A stretch of 64,000 nt of DNA from Pseudescherichia sp031998825 (lineage in GTDB: Bacteria; Pseudomonadota; Gammaproteobacteria; Enterobacterales; Enterobacteriaceae), in the NCBI RefSeq assembly GCF_031998825.1, contig NZ_DAMACX010000005.1:1-64000 (forward strand). Reading direction: 5' to 3'. Under the pieces are notes generated by a model, which did not search any database, had not been told where the DNA came from, and was given only the letters and a program-made list of their open reading frames with translations. Both the position numbers and the translations under genes were made by a program. Position 1 is the first letter of the stretch, and each line of letters begins with the position of its first letter. Shown here piece after piece: positions 16,510 to 25,289 of the stretch.

Positions 16510-17282
16510 ATATCAACGAGCTATTCCAGGAGGAGTACGCCATCCTGGAAGATGCCCGGGTAGCCGCCGCCGATGCGCAGCTGCCTGCCGAAGAGTGCCG
16601 AGAAAAGCTGTGGACGGTGGCGAAACATTATCAGCGGCTCATTCGTCAGTCTTACCGCCTCATCTCCCGTAGCGATCGCGCCGAGCGTGAATTAACGCGC
16701 ATGAACGATGAGCTACAGAAGCTGGCGGCCCGCCTTGAGTATGAAGCAACCCACGATCCGCTCACCGCCGTCTACAACCGCAGCGCAATCATTAACCACA
16801 TTAACCGTTCTCTCACCCAGGGCAACGTGGCGCTGATCCTGCTGGATATCGATCACTTTAAGCGCATCAATGACGAGTATGGTCACCCGATGGGCGATAA
16901 GGTGATCTGCTCTCTGGTCTCACGCATACGCCATGCCCTCCCCTCGCCAGCATCCATTGGTCGCGTAGGCGGCGAAGAGTTTACTATTCTGTTGCCTAAT
17001 GCCCGGCTGGAAGAGGCGATAATTATTGCGAGATATATTCACGCGTCGCTCAATGCTTCGCCGCTGGACTGCCTACCCCAGCAATATGTGACGGCCAGCT
17101 TTGGCGTTAGCCTTGGCGCCCAGCACAGTGATTTTGAAGCCTTATATAGCGCAGCCGACATCGCGCTTTATACGGCAAAAAAGCGTGGGCGTAATCAAGT
17201 TGCTTTACATGAGTCACTATTTCGTCCTGAACTTAAATCGGCCGCCGTTTTACCGTTAGCCAAAAGCCTGCGTGCGATATAG
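16503..17282 (+). CDS. siaD: SiaD-type diguanylate cyclase
   Basis: This cytosolic GGDEF enzyme makes cyclic di-GMP from two GTP, promoting aggregation and biofilm in the Pseudomonas system. The 259-residue protein has an N-terminal helical region (1-75, coiled-coil-like, ending RAERELTRMNDELQKLAARL) as in SiaD stalks. The GGDEF domain (about 78-245) starts ATHDPLTAVYNRSA, with the metal site DIDHFKRINDEYGH and the active site GGEEF at 156-160. No RxxD inhibitory site precedes GGEEF (the text there is SPASIGRV), so product inhibition may be absent. The start at 16503 overlaps siaC. AT content rises at the 3' end, and no clear terminator was found. Confidence 0.88.
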   Translation: MLDINELFQEEYAILEDARVAAADAQLPAEECREKLWTVAKHYQRLIRQSYRLISRSDRAERELTRMNDELQKLAARLEYEATHDPLTAVYNRSAIINHINRSLTQGNVALILLDIDHFKRINDEYGHPMGDKVICSLVSRIRHALPSPASIGRVGGEEFTILLPNARLEEAIIIARYIHASLNASPLDCLPQQYVTASFGVSLGAQHSDFEALYSAADIALYTAKKRGRNQVALHESLFRPELKSAAVLPLAKSLRAI

Positions 17283-17327
17283 CCCGCAGGCAAAATATAT
17301 TATATTTTAAACAGGACAAAGGTTCAT

Positions 17328-17765
17328 TTAACAAATAATATCCCGGCGGTTGCGATAGACTAATTTTACGGGGCGAATAATTGTGAAGTCACGCGAAACA
17401 AATTCATTTGTCGTTAGGTAGCGCTCTTCATCTTTCTCATCGACCAGACGCCAGAGTGCAGTAAGTGCATCATAGCCAAGGGTTTTCTCGCCAGCAGGCG
17501 TTTCAACCCGATACTCTCCAGACGGCAGGTAGCCTGAGGAGAACTGCAAATGCTTACCCGGCTCGCCCTTAATAAGATGTTCAATTTTTCTGAACCCCAC
17601 AGGCACTAAATGAAAGCGATAAAAGGGTAAGCTGTTAATTTTTAAGTTAGAAAAAGTTGATATAACTTCGTTCTCTCTTGTTAATACTACCTCTTTAAGA
17701 GTAACTTTTGAGGTCGGCAAAAGTTCCGGGAATAGGCATTCCACTTTGAAATAGATTATCTGCAT
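17328..17765 (-). CDS. Hypothetical protein, AT-rich orphan
   Basis: This is an unrecognised 145-residue protein. It starts MQIIYFKVECLFPELLP and shows no signal peptide or membrane segment. The composition is mixed and beta-rich, and the C-terminus is basic (KLVYRNRRDIIC). The gene and its 262-nt upstream gap (17766-18027) are much more AT-rich than the neighbours, which suggests acquisition. It is convergent with siaD, with 45 nt between the stops. Nothing in context suggests a role. The upstream gap holds runs of A/T but no structured element that I could see. Confidence 0.6.
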   Translation of the reverse strand: MQIIYFKVECLFPELLPTSKVTLKEVVLTRENEVISTFSNLKINSLPFYRFHLVPVGFRKIEHLIKGEPGKHLQFSSGYLPSGEYRVETPAGEKTLGYDALTALWRLVDEKDEERYLTTNEFVSRDFTIIRPVKLVYRNRRDIIC

Positions 17766-18027
17766 ACAGGCCTCTGGCTATCATACTTTGTTATGAGAAC
17801 TTATATATCACCTACCTGTTATAGCGTATTAAACAGTAAACGACATTATTTTCAGATTATATCGACTACGACCGCGCGATAATTACACAGTTTTACACTT
17901 GTAAAGCGCTTAATATTAACTATTGAGATAATTTTTGTGATTTTATTAGCAAAAACAACACAAAGAAAATCAGAACATTTTTTAGACATTAAAATATGTC
18001 TTAAACCTGCCGTAGCGCTGCTTAAAT

Positions 18028-18537
18028 TTATAACCAGTTATCGATAAGTGGCCCCTGCCCTCCAAAAACCGGATCGCGATGCGGGAAAGGGGCCCTGGCA
18101 ATAGCTTCCAGCATCTCCTTTGTGGGTGCCCCGCGACAGAGATCAAACTCCTGGTCAGGCGGGTATGCCCCTACCACGGTAAAATCATCGCTGCTGCGAA
18201 TATTACAGTGGCCCGTTCCCGCAGGCAGTAACACCACGTCTCCAGCACGCACAATCACCTGCTGCCCCTCCGGGCCGCCAAGTACAAGCAGCGCTTCACC
18301 CTGAGTAAAGGCGAGTACCTCATGGGCATTGCTATGGTAATGGTGATAAGGGTAGATGCCATCTACCCACTGCGCAGGCCAACCATTTTTTTCAAACAGT
18401 CGCTGCACCGTGTCGACCGCATTTTCGTCAGGAGTAAAAACCTGGCGGTAGAGAATGACGGGCAGATGCGGGTTATTCGGTACCCAGCCATTCGCGGCCA
18501 GTAATAGAACAGAGGTTGAGTCGGTTGCGTCCGCCAT
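18028..18537 (-). CDS. Cupin-domain protein (YjlB-like)
   Basis: This is a 169-residue small beta-barrel cupin. The metal site is visible as HHYHSNAHEVLAFTQGEALLVLGG (about 65-88), the first cupin motif with His/His/Glu, and VVLLPAGTGHCNI (about 105-117) supplies the second-motif His. Similar proteins are annotated as YjlB-family cupins with unknown substrate. The start at 18537 is chosen because GGAAGAGA lies 6 nt upstream; the longer frame to 18606 lacks a ribosome site. It is a single-gene unit divergent from the next gene. Confidence 0.8.
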   Translation of the reverse strand: MADATDSTSVLLLAANGWVPNNPHLPVILYRQVFTPDENAVDTVQRLFEKNGWPAQWVDGIYPYHHYHSNAHEVLAFTQGEALLVLGGPEGQQVIVRAGDVVLLPAGTGHCNIRSSDDFTVVGAYPPDQEFDLCRGAPTKEMLEAIARAPFPHRDPVFGGQGPLIDNWL

Positions 18538-18707
18538 AGTCTCTCTTCCAAAAAAAGAAGTGGTTATTTTAGCGTAGCTACTTCTGCCATTCGATGCCAG
18601 AGGCACGCCTGCGCCGGGCGTAACGTCCGCTTTCCACCGGTGAAAATGGTAATCTTGTCAGTACCTTCTATATTTCGAGAAGTGCATCACATACCGGAGA
18701 GGTAAAT

Positions 18708-19817
18708 ATGAGATTTAAGGGATTAACAAAAGGCTTTTTCATCCTGATATTGCTGGTCGTTACGCTGGCGTTTTTTGACATCATGACGCCCTACTACTCG
18801 GCTATTTTATGGGCAGCTATACTGGCGGTGATATTCCATCCGCTCAAAAACCGTCTGCGGGACAGGATCGCCGGACGCAATGGCATCGCCTCTCTTCTAA
18901 CGGTGTTGATTATCTGCCTTATTGTTTTTACGCCGCTGGCGATCATTCTCTCGTCTCTGGCCTTTGAGGCGAACACGGTTTACAGCAAGCTCCAGGATAA
19001 CAATACCCAGTTCCCGGTGGTGGTTGCCGATCTGGTCGCGCATCTGCCCGGCTGGGCGCAGCAGTTTCTTGCCGATCACGACCTGAATAACGCTACGCAG
19101 ATCCAGCAGCAGCTGTCGCAGGTGGCGCTGAAGAGCGGACAGTATCTTGCCGGCAGCGCCTTTCTGATTAGTAAGAGCACCTTTAGCTTTACCATTAGCT
19201 TTGGCGTCATGCTCTACCTGCTCTTCTTCCTGCTGAAAGATGGCCCCTACATCGTTAATCAGGCGCTGGAGTCGCTGCCTCTGTCGCGCTATGTAAAGCA
19301 CCATCTGTTTGCAAAATTCGCCGGGGTTTCCCGTGCGACCGTAAAGGGTACCGTGGTGATCGGTGCATTGCAGGGGCTCCTGGGCGGCATCGGCTTCTAC
19401 ATTGTTGGCATTGACGGCAGCGTGCTGTGGGGGGCGCTGATGGCCTTCCTGTCGCTGATCCCGGCGGTAGGCTCAGCCATCATCTGGGTACCCGCAGCCA
19501 TCTTCCTTTTTGCTACCAGCCAGATGTGGCAGGGCTTTTTCATCGTCGGCTTCTTTGTGATTGTCGTAGGCCTGGTGGATAACCTGCTGCGCCCGGTACT
19601 GGTTGGGAAGGATACCAAAATGCCTGACTACCTGGTGCTCATCTCTACCCTTGGTGGCCTTGAGATCTATGGCATTAATGGCTTTGTGATTGGGCCGCTG
19701 ATCGCCGCGCTGTTCCTGGCCTGCTGGAACCTGCTTTCCGGGAAAGATCATCAGGGCAACGCCGACGAACTTGACGATGAGTTTATCGAAGAGGGTCGGC
19801 TGCCGCCTGAGTCTTAA
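18708..19817 (+). CDS. AI-2E-family inner-membrane transporter, YdiK-like
   Basis: This is a 369-residue membrane protein of the AI-2E/TqsA (UPF0118) family. It has about eight hydrophobic segments, starting with a paired helix region at 10-45, then a soluble stretch (85-150) and a C-terminal bundle with the family text LIPAVGSAIIWVPAAI and GLVDNLLRPVLVGK. E. coli YdiK is the closest recalled relative. Substrates of this family are uncertain; TqsA exports autoinducer-2 and others may be Na+/H+ antiporters. The gene starts 170 nt from the divergent cupin gene, with GGAGAGG upstream of its ATG, and forms its own unit. Confidence 0.82.
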   Translation: MRFKGLTKGFFILILLVVTLAFFDIMTPYYSAILWAAILAVIFHPLKNRLRDRIAGRNGIASLLTVLIICLIVFTPLAIILSSLAFEANTVYSKLQDNNTQFPVVVADLVAHLPGWAQQFLADHDLNNATQIQQQLSQVALKSGQYLAGSAFLISKSTFSFTISFGVMLYLLFFLLKDGPYIVNQALESLPLSRYVKHHLFAKFAGVSRATVKGTVVIGALQGLLGGIGFYIVGIDGSVLWGALMAFLSLIPAVGSAIIWVPAAIFLFATSQMWQGFFIVGFFVIVVGLVDNLLRPVLVGKDTKMPDYLVLISTLGGLEIYGINGFVIGPLIAALFLACWNLLSGKDHQGNADELDDEFIEEGRLPPES

Positions 19818-19941
19818 TCATCTTTTGCGGCCAGGCACTCCCTGGCCGTAATACATTTTGCCCCTTTTCAGCATCGATTGACCTGGAACAAAAAACGCTC
19901 TATTTTGGAATTCCCTGCCTTCTGATGTGGTCCCACATTTT

Positions 19942-20163
19942 ATGAAAATAGCTCTGACTGTAGTTGCCTCTGCACTCCTGGCCTGCGCGCTTAACGCTCA
20001 GGCTTCGGATACCGCGACGCTCTCTATCTCGGGTAAGGTTGTCGATTCTGGCTTTACCGTTATGCCTGATGGCCAGCGCGTTATCCAGCATAGCGTCTCT
20101 ACTCAAACGGTTAACGTACCCGGTGATGACAATCGGCAGATTATCATCACCGCCTGGGATTAA
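19942..20163 (+). CDS. YehE-like small secreted protein (DUF2574)
   Basis: This is a 73-residue exported protein with a signal peptide (MKIALTVVASALLACALNAQAS) and a short beta-rich mature part ending QIIITAWD. It resembles E. coli YehE, which likewise lies next to the yehABCD fimbrial genes, and the text TATLSISGK recalls the N-terminus of fimbrial subunits. The ATG at 19942 is preferred over a GTG at 19927, but no strong ribosome site is visible. A hairpin follows the stop. The function is unknown; a minor pilus-associated role is inferred from position only. Confidence 0.65.
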   Translation: MKIALTVVASALLACALNAQASDTATLSISGKVVDSGFTVMPDGQRVIQHSVSTQTVNVPGDDNRQIIITAWD

Positions 20164-20190
20164 CTGCGCAGACATAAATTATCATGACCC

Positions 20191-20212
20191 GGCGGGCTGG
20201 ATTCAGCCCGCC
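20191..20212 (+). terminator. Terminator-like hairpin after the YehE-like gene
   Basis: A perfect 9-bp GC-rich stem, GGCGGGCTG (20191-20199) and CAGCCCGCC (20204-20212), has a 4-nt loop. No T-run follows (CGCTTAATAT), so it may be an attenuator or pause site. The remaining gap to 20425 is AT-rich and probably holds the fimbrial promoter. Confidence 0.45.
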
Positions 20213-20425
20213 CGCTTAATATATTCATCTGTTAGTTCCTGTTATTTATTAAATGAATGAATGACTCACCAATAATATAATCACACCAAATATAATAAGC
20301 GGTGTAAATTGCTTTGCATCAATAAAACATGCTGTTCTTATTGCCGATCGTTAATCTATATGTAATTTTAATTTCAATAGAGGTAAATTTTTTTATTCAG
20401 GAACCAACTTACCAAGGGAAAGAAA

Positions 20426-20974
20426 ATGAAAAAATCACTTATTGCTGCCACAGTGTTAGCTCTCTCTTTTGCTGCGCCTTCGGCCTTTTCTGCTGAGATC
20501 GATTCAGGGACGTTAACCATCAATGGTGTTATAAAAGGCACCACCTGTCATTTTGAATCCGGCAGCCAAACGGCACATATTGAGATGCAGCAGATTGGTG
20601 TAAACTCGTTAAAAGATTTACAGGCGGGTACAGCGTATGCTGGCTATACCAACAAAACCACCACGCCTTTTAAAGTGGTATGCGACAATCCGAATACAGT
20701 TCCAAAAATCAAATTTGTTAGCGAGCAGTTTGGTGTTAAAGGTGCAGAGAGCGTCACTAATAATAACACAGGCAATGCAACGGGCGTTGGCTATGCGCTT
20801 TTTGTTAATAACAACCGCGTAAACACTGACGGTAGTACTGCTATTGCCAGCAGTCCGACAGCAAATAATGAATATACGTTTGATATCTCTGCGCAATATG
20901 CCCGCCTGTCTGGTGCTGATGTTGTCGCAGGCGACGTAGAATCCAGCATTACTATTATGGTCATTGCAGACTAA
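20426..20974 (+). CDS. Major fimbrial subunit, YehD-like
   Basis: This is an exported pilin of the type 1/chaperone-usher class, 182 residues. The signal peptide (KKSLIAATVLALSFAAPSAFSA) is followed by GTLTINGVIKGTTCHFESG, with Cys at the usual pilin disulfide position; the partner Cys is in KVVCDNPN. It ends in a beta-strand pattern (SSITIMVIAD) recognised by the chaperone. It has a strong ribosome site (AAGGGAAAG). Its base composition is more AT-rich than the usher gene. An intrinsic terminator separates it from the chaperone gene, so it would be made in excess over assembly proteins. Confidence 0.88.
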   Translation: MKKSLIAATVLALSFAAPSAFSAEIDSGTLTINGVIKGTTCHFESGSQTAHIEMQQIGVNSLKDLQAGTAYAGYTNKTTTPFKVVCDNPNTVPKIKFVSEQFGVKGAESVTNNNTGNATGVGYALFVNNNRVNTDGSTAIASSPTANNEYTFDISAQYARLSGADVVAGDVESSITIMVIAD

Positions 20975-20983
20975 GGCCATTTT

Positions 20984-21008
20984 CCGGCAGTACGCTGCCG
21001 GTTTTTTT
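20984..21008 (+). terminator. Intrinsic terminator inside the fimbrial operon
   Basis: The stem CCGGCAG (20984-20990) and CTGCCGG (20995-21001), with loop TACG, is followed by seven T. It lies between the pilin stop and the chaperone start (21023). This is a common device for partial readthrough that keeps subunit levels above usher and chaperone levels. Confidence 0.88.
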
Positions 21009-21022
21009 GCGGAGAGAGGATA

Positions 21023-21700
21023 ATGAAAAGGATTTTTGCGGCTCTATTAGCCGTTGCGGCGCTGCCTGCCTGGGGCGGCGTTTACATCTACGGCACGCGG
21101 ATTATCTACCCGGCAGCACAGAAGGAGGTGACTGTCCAACTGATGAATCAGGGCGATCGTAGCGCGCTGGTGCAGGCCTGGATTGACGATGGTGATACGC
21201 AGACGCCTCCGGAGAAGCTGCAGGTGCCCTTTCTGCTGACGCCTCCCGTTGTTAAAGTAAAAGGCAATACTGGCCAGCAGCTGAAAATTAAATTTACTCA
21301 GGCAAACCTGCCTCAGGATCGAGAGTCAATCTATTATCTTAACGTTCTGGACGTCCCCCCCAATGATGCGAACAACGCTGACGTCAATAAGATAAAATTC
21401 GCGCTACAAAATAGAATCAAACTTATCTATCGTCCAGCCGGCCTGTCTGGCGTTAACAAAGAAAGCTTTGCCCACCTTAATATAAAAAGAGCTGCCGATG
21501 GCCTTGTGGTTGAAAATAGCTCAGCTAACTGGCTGACCATTACGGAAATTAAAGGCGCAGCTAAAATCAACAAAGAGACGCTGGTACTGGCCCCACGTGC
21601 AAACCTGAAATTACCTGGCGCACCTCATGCCGGAAAATACGCCGTCACGCTTATTGACGATTACGGAAACTATCTGCACGACAATATCAAAAGTAATTAA
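21023..21700 (+). CDS. Periplasmic fimbrial chaperone, YehC-like
   Basis: This PapD-type chaperone has 225 residues. It has a signal peptide (ending LPAWG), a first Ig-like domain with YGTRIIYPAAQKEVTVQLMNQG, including the conserved Arg used to anchor subunit C-termini, and the edge-strand motif IYYLNVLDVPPND with its alternating hydrophobic residues. The family text FALQNRIKLIYRPAGL is at about 131-146. A second Ig-like domain follows. GGAGAGAGGA precedes the ATG. It assists folding of the YehD-like pilin and the tip adhesin and hands them to the usher 17 nt downstream. Confidence 0.9.
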   Translation: MKRIFAALLAVAALPAWGGVYIYGTRIIYPAAQKEVTVQLMNQGDRSALVQAWIDDGDTQTPPEKLQVPFLLTPPVVKVKGNTGQQLKIKFTQANLPQDRESIYYLNVLDVPPNDANNADVNKIKFALQNRIKLIYRPAGLSGVNKESFAHLNIKRAADGLVVENSSANWLTITEIKGAAKINKETLVLAPRANLKLPGAPHAGKYAVTLIDDYGNYLHDNIKSN

Positions 21701-21717
21701 TAGTCAGGGAAGCCACT

Positions 21718-24204
21718 ATGCATAAACTTAACCTCATTACGATGGGGATAGTCTCCTCTTTGCTTTTGCATATTCTTTCCGCCAGGGCTGAAACGTTTGA
21801 TACCCATTTTTTACATGGCGGATTAAAAGGAACGAAAGCATCTGACCTACGGCTTGACGGCGATAAACCCCTTCCCGGCGCATACGATTTGGACATTTAT
21901 CTGAATGATGAGTGGCGTGGGCGTTACAGCCTGGTTGTTGCTGACGATCCTGAAAAAACCTGTTTACCTCTCACCCAGCTACAGGAGATAGGCATCAAAA
22001 CAGCGGCCTTTAAAAATCTTAATGCAGAAGATTGTCTTGCGCTGAGTGAGGCCGTACAGGGCGGCAGCGTCGATTATGATATCAGCCAGCTTGCGCTCAA
22101 ACTCACCGTTCCCCAGGCCTGGGTTACCGCGCATGAGCGCGGCTATATGCCGCCGGAAACGTGGGATCGGGGGATTAATGCCTTTTATACTTCCTACTAT
22201 GCCAGCCAGTACTACAGCGACTACAAACAGAACGGCAGCAGTAAGAGCAGCTATGTCAATTTTAACAGCGGCCTGAATCTGCTGGGTTTCCAGCTGCACT
22301 CCAGCGCTAACTACACTAAAAGTGATGATGACCAGGGCAAGTGGAAGAGCAATACGCTCTATCTCGAGCGCGGCATTCCCGACATTCTCAGCACCGCGCG
22401 CGCCGGGGATATGTATACCGACGGCGAACTGTTTGATGCGGTGCGCTTCAACGGCGTCCGGCTCTGGCGAGATATGCAGATGCTGCCTAACTCGAAGCAA
22501 AATTTTACGCCGGTGGTAAGAGGGATCGCCCAAAGTAACGCTCTTGTTACCGTCGAGCAGAACGGCTTTGTGGTCTATCAGAGCGATGTGCCACCCGGCC
22601 CGTTTGCTATCGACGATCTTCAGCTGGCTGGCGGTGGGGCTGACCTGGACGTTACGGTGAAAGAGGCAGATGGCACCACAACCCATTATCTTGTGCCTTT
22701 CTCCAGCGTGCCCAAAATGCTTCAGCCGGGCGTAGTAAAATATGACGTTGCCGCCGGGCGCAGCCACATTGAAGGCGCCAGCAACCAGTCAGACTTTGTG
22801 CAGGGCAGCTGGCAGTACGGCGTCAATAATCTGATTACGATCTATACCGGCACGATGCTGTCGGATAATTACAACGCCTTCCTGCTTGGCAACGGCTGGA
22901 ATACGCCGCTTGGCGCGTTCTCCGTGGACGTCACCCGCTCTCATAGCCGCCAGGATGATGGTGCGACCTATGACGGGCAGAGTTATCAGGTTGCATGGAG
23001 TAAGTATCTGTCGCCTACCGGCACCCAGCTGTCGATGGCGGCATGGCGCTACTCCTCTAAAGACTACCGCACCTTTAACGATCACGTCTGGGCAAACAAC
23101 AAAAACAGCTACCATCGCGACGATGACGATGTGTATGACATTGCCGACTACTACCAAAACGACTTTGGCCGTAAAAATAGCTTCTCGCTGGCCGTTAACC
23201 AGGCGCTGCCTACGGGTTGGGGCTCGCTCTCCGGCAGTGCCCTATGGCGCGACTACTGGCAGCGGGGAGGCACCCGCAACGATGTCCAGCTAAGCTATTC
23301 GAACAGCTGGTCACGCGTTACCTATACCCTCTCAGCCAGCCAGTCCTACGATGAGGACGACCGGGCAGATAAACGGTTTAATATTTACTTCTCGATTCCT
23401 TTCTCGTGGGGTGATGATATCGCCACGCCACGGCGGGATCTGTACGTCTCGAATAGCACCACCTTTGATAATGATGGCTACCAGTCGAATAACACTAATA
23501 TCAACGGCATTGCGGGCGACAGAGATCAGTTTAACTATGGCGTGAACTTAAGCCATCAGCGGCAGGATAACGAAACCGCTGCGGGCGCGAACCTTGCCTG
23601 GCACGCTCCCTTCGCCACCCTGGACGGCAGCTATAGCCAGTCTAACCGCTACCATCAGGCCAGCGGCAGCATACAGGGCGGCGTGGTCGCGTGGAGCGGC
23701 GGCGTCAATCTGACCAACTCTCTTACCGAGACCTTTGCCATCATTGACGCTCCGGGGCTGGAGGGGGCTACCGTGCAGGGAAACAGATACAACACGACCG
23801 ACAGGAAAGGTAGTGCTATTTCCGGTAGCTTAACGCCTTATCGCGAAAATACGCTGATGCTCGATACGGCGCACACCGATAGCAACGTGGCATTAAACGG
23901 CAACCGCAAAGGCATTGTGCCCTATCGCGGCGCGGTGGTGCTGGCTAAGTTTGATACCGACAACCGTAAGCCGTGGCTTTTCAAGGCCAGACGCCCGGAC
24001 GGCTCACCGCTCACCTTTGGCTATGAAGTGGAAAATGAGGCGGGCCAGAATGTTGGCGTAGTGGCGCAGGGCAGCCAGCTATTCATTCGTACCGATAACG
24101 TGCCGCAGTCTGTACATGTGGCGACGGATAAGCAGCAGGGCCTCTCCTGTACTATCACGTTCGGTAAAACAATTGACGAAAGCAAAATTTATACTTGCCG
24201 CTAG
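21718..24204 (+). CDS. Outer-membrane fimbrial usher, YehB-like
   Basis: This FimD/PapC-family usher has 828 residues. It has a signal peptide (ending SARA), an N-terminal chaperone-binding domain (FDTHFLHGGLKGTKASDLRLDGDKPLPGAYDLDIYLND split at 25-62), a 24-strand pore with plug (GVRLWRDMQMLPNSKQNFTPVVRGIAQSNALV across 240-272), and C-terminal domains ending with the usual paired Cys (LSCTITFGK...YTCR). AGGGAAG precedes the ATG. It is collinear with E. coli YehB as recalled. It secretes and assembles the Yeh-type pilus and is followed by the adhesin gene after 11 nt. Confidence 0.92.
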   Translation: MHKLNLITMGIVSSLLLHILSARAETFDTHFLHGGLKGTKASDLRLDGDKPLPGAYDLDIYLNDEWRGRYSLVVADDPEKTCLPLTQLQEIGIKTAAFKNLNAEDCLALSEAVQGGSVDYDISQLALKLTVPQAWVTAHERGYMPPETWDRGINAFYTSYYASQYYSDYKQNGSSKSSYVNFNSGLNLLGFQLHSSANYTKSDDDQGKWKSNTLYLERGIPDILSTARAGDMYTDGELFDAVRFNGVRLWRDMQMLPNSKQNFTPVVRGIAQSNALVTVEQNGFVVYQSDVPPGPFAIDDLQLAGGGADLDVTVKEADGTTTHYLVPFSSVPKMLQPGVVKYDVAAGRSHIEGASNQSDFVQGSWQYGVNNLITIYTGTMLSDNYNAFLLGNGWNTPLGAFSVDVTRSHSRQDDGATYDGQSYQVAWSKYLSPTGTQLSMAAWRYSSKDYRTFNDHVWANNKNSYHRDDDDVYDIADYYQNDFGRKNSFSLAVNQALPTGWGSLSGSALWRDYWQRGGTRNDVQLSYSNSWSRVTYTLSASQSYDEDDRADKRFNIYFSIPFSWGDDIATPRRDLYVSNSTTFDNDGYQSNNTNINGIAGDRDQFNYGVNLSHQRQDNETAAGANLAWHAPFATLDGSYSQSNRYHQASGSIQGGVVAWSGGVNLTNSLTETFAIIDAPGLEGATVQGNRYNTTDRKGSAISGSLTPYRENTLMLDTAHTDSNVALNGNRKGIVPYRGAVVLAKFDTDNRKPWLFKARRPDGSPLTFGYEVENEAGQNVGVVAQGSQLFIRTDNVPQSVHVATDKQQGLSCTITFGKTIDESKIYTCR

Positions 24205-24215
24205 AAGGGATGACT

Positions 24216-25220
24216 ATGCGTATTTTACTGGCACTTATTACGGTATTTGCTGTTTTTCAGGTGCAGGCTTACTGTTATATTTCAGGCACTGAGAAAACAC
24301 CGACAATAAAAACCAATCCTGTTGAAATCAACCTGGATATAGCCAACAGGGAGACGATAAAACCAGTAATCTTTGCCACTGGCGCCCCTGAATTCAAATG
24401 CTATCTGACGACTAACACTTTTGGCTTATCAACTTCCCTTACTAATGCAAAATACTATTACGCTATTAAGAACAACATTCATAACGTAGTTGTTGAAATA
24501 TCTTTAACAGGTGAGAAAACCACATCATCGCCCTTCTCAGGCGATATCTCTTCCGATGGAAAGGCTCATGCAGCAACAGAACTGAACAATGAGTTAACAT
24601 ACAAATTAAAGTATAACGTAATGGTAAACCATTCAGGTAATGTTACAGATACAATAGAGGTCAATCAACCTGCGACGCTTGAAAATAAACTCATTATTAA
24701 ACCAACGCCTTGTACCCTATGCGCTATGGGGAATTCAAATAGAGATCATAGGTATATTTATGAAGTTCCCTTTTTTGTGAAGTTCACCCCCACCACATGC
24801 ACCTTTAAAAGCCAGGAGATATCCGCGCCGAGCATTAGCTATCATGAAATAGACAGCAATACCTTTTCTGCACCGACGACGAAACAGCCAGAGCTGCAGT
24901 GCAGTAGCATAACTGGCGTAGCGACCAGCAATATTCACTATCATTTTCAACCCATTAGCGCGACTCAAGGCGACATTTTAAAGAACGACTTTGAAACGCA
25001 GCAGGGAGGTGCTGGAGAGGTAGGGTTCCAATTAATGAATAACAACAAAGCTATTAAATTTTCCTCTGGGGAGAAATTTACTCTTGCCAGCAGTGGGAAC
25101 ACCTTGCTGAGCAACACAATTTATCCACTCGATCTACAGCTCCGCTATGCCCGCTATGGCAATAAGGTTTTTTCAGGGCTTGTCCAGAGCAAGGTCAAAG
25201 TCGTGGTGGATTACGATTAA
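24216..25220 (+). CDS. Fimbrial tip adhesin, YehA-like
   Basis: This is a predicted exported two-domain adhesin, 334 residues. The signal peptide MRILLALITVFAVFQVQA is followed by a Cys-containing N-terminal lectin-like half (CYISG..., TPCTLC at about 165) and a C-terminal pilin-like half (TTCTFKSQEISAPSISYHEI, ending VKVVVDYD). The start at 24216 is chosen because AGAAGGG lies 6 nt upstream; TTG 24195 and ATG 24210 are less well placed. The gene is markedly AT-rich and poorly conserved compared with the usher, as is usual for receptor-binding tips. The receptor is unknown. Confidence 0.8.
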   Translation: MRILLALITVFAVFQVQAYCYISGTEKTPTIKTNPVEINLDIANRETIKPVIFATGAPEFKCYLTTNTFGLSTSLTNAKYYYAIKNNIHNVVVEISLTGEKTTSSPFSGDISSDGKAHAATELNNELTYKLKYNVMVNHSGNVTDTIEVNQPATLENKLIIKPTPCTLCAMGNSNRDHRYIYEVPFFVKFTPTTCTFKSQEISAPSISYHEIDSNTFSAPTTKQPELQCSSITGVATSNIHYHFQPISATQGDILKNDFETQQGGAGEVGFQLMNNNKAIKFSSGEKFTLASSGNTLLSNTIYPLDLQLRYARYGNKVFSGLVQSKVKVVVDYD

Positions 25221-25241
25221 GAGCAAGCGATAACAAACTCA

Positions 25242-25281
25242 CCTGTGGTTCTTCATCCATAATGAGGTAAAAGACCACAGG
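25242..25281 (+). promoter_or_regulatory. Inverted repeat that can hide the oxidoreductase ribosome site
   Basis: CCTGTGGT (25242-25249) pairs perfectly with ACCACAGG (25274-25281) across 24 nt. The 3' arm overlaps the Shine-Dalgarno AGGAG (25279-25283) of the gene starting at 25290. In RNA this could mask translation; as DNA it could be an operator. The function is inferred from geometry only. Confidence 0.4.
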
Positions 25282-25289
25282 AGAAAAAG

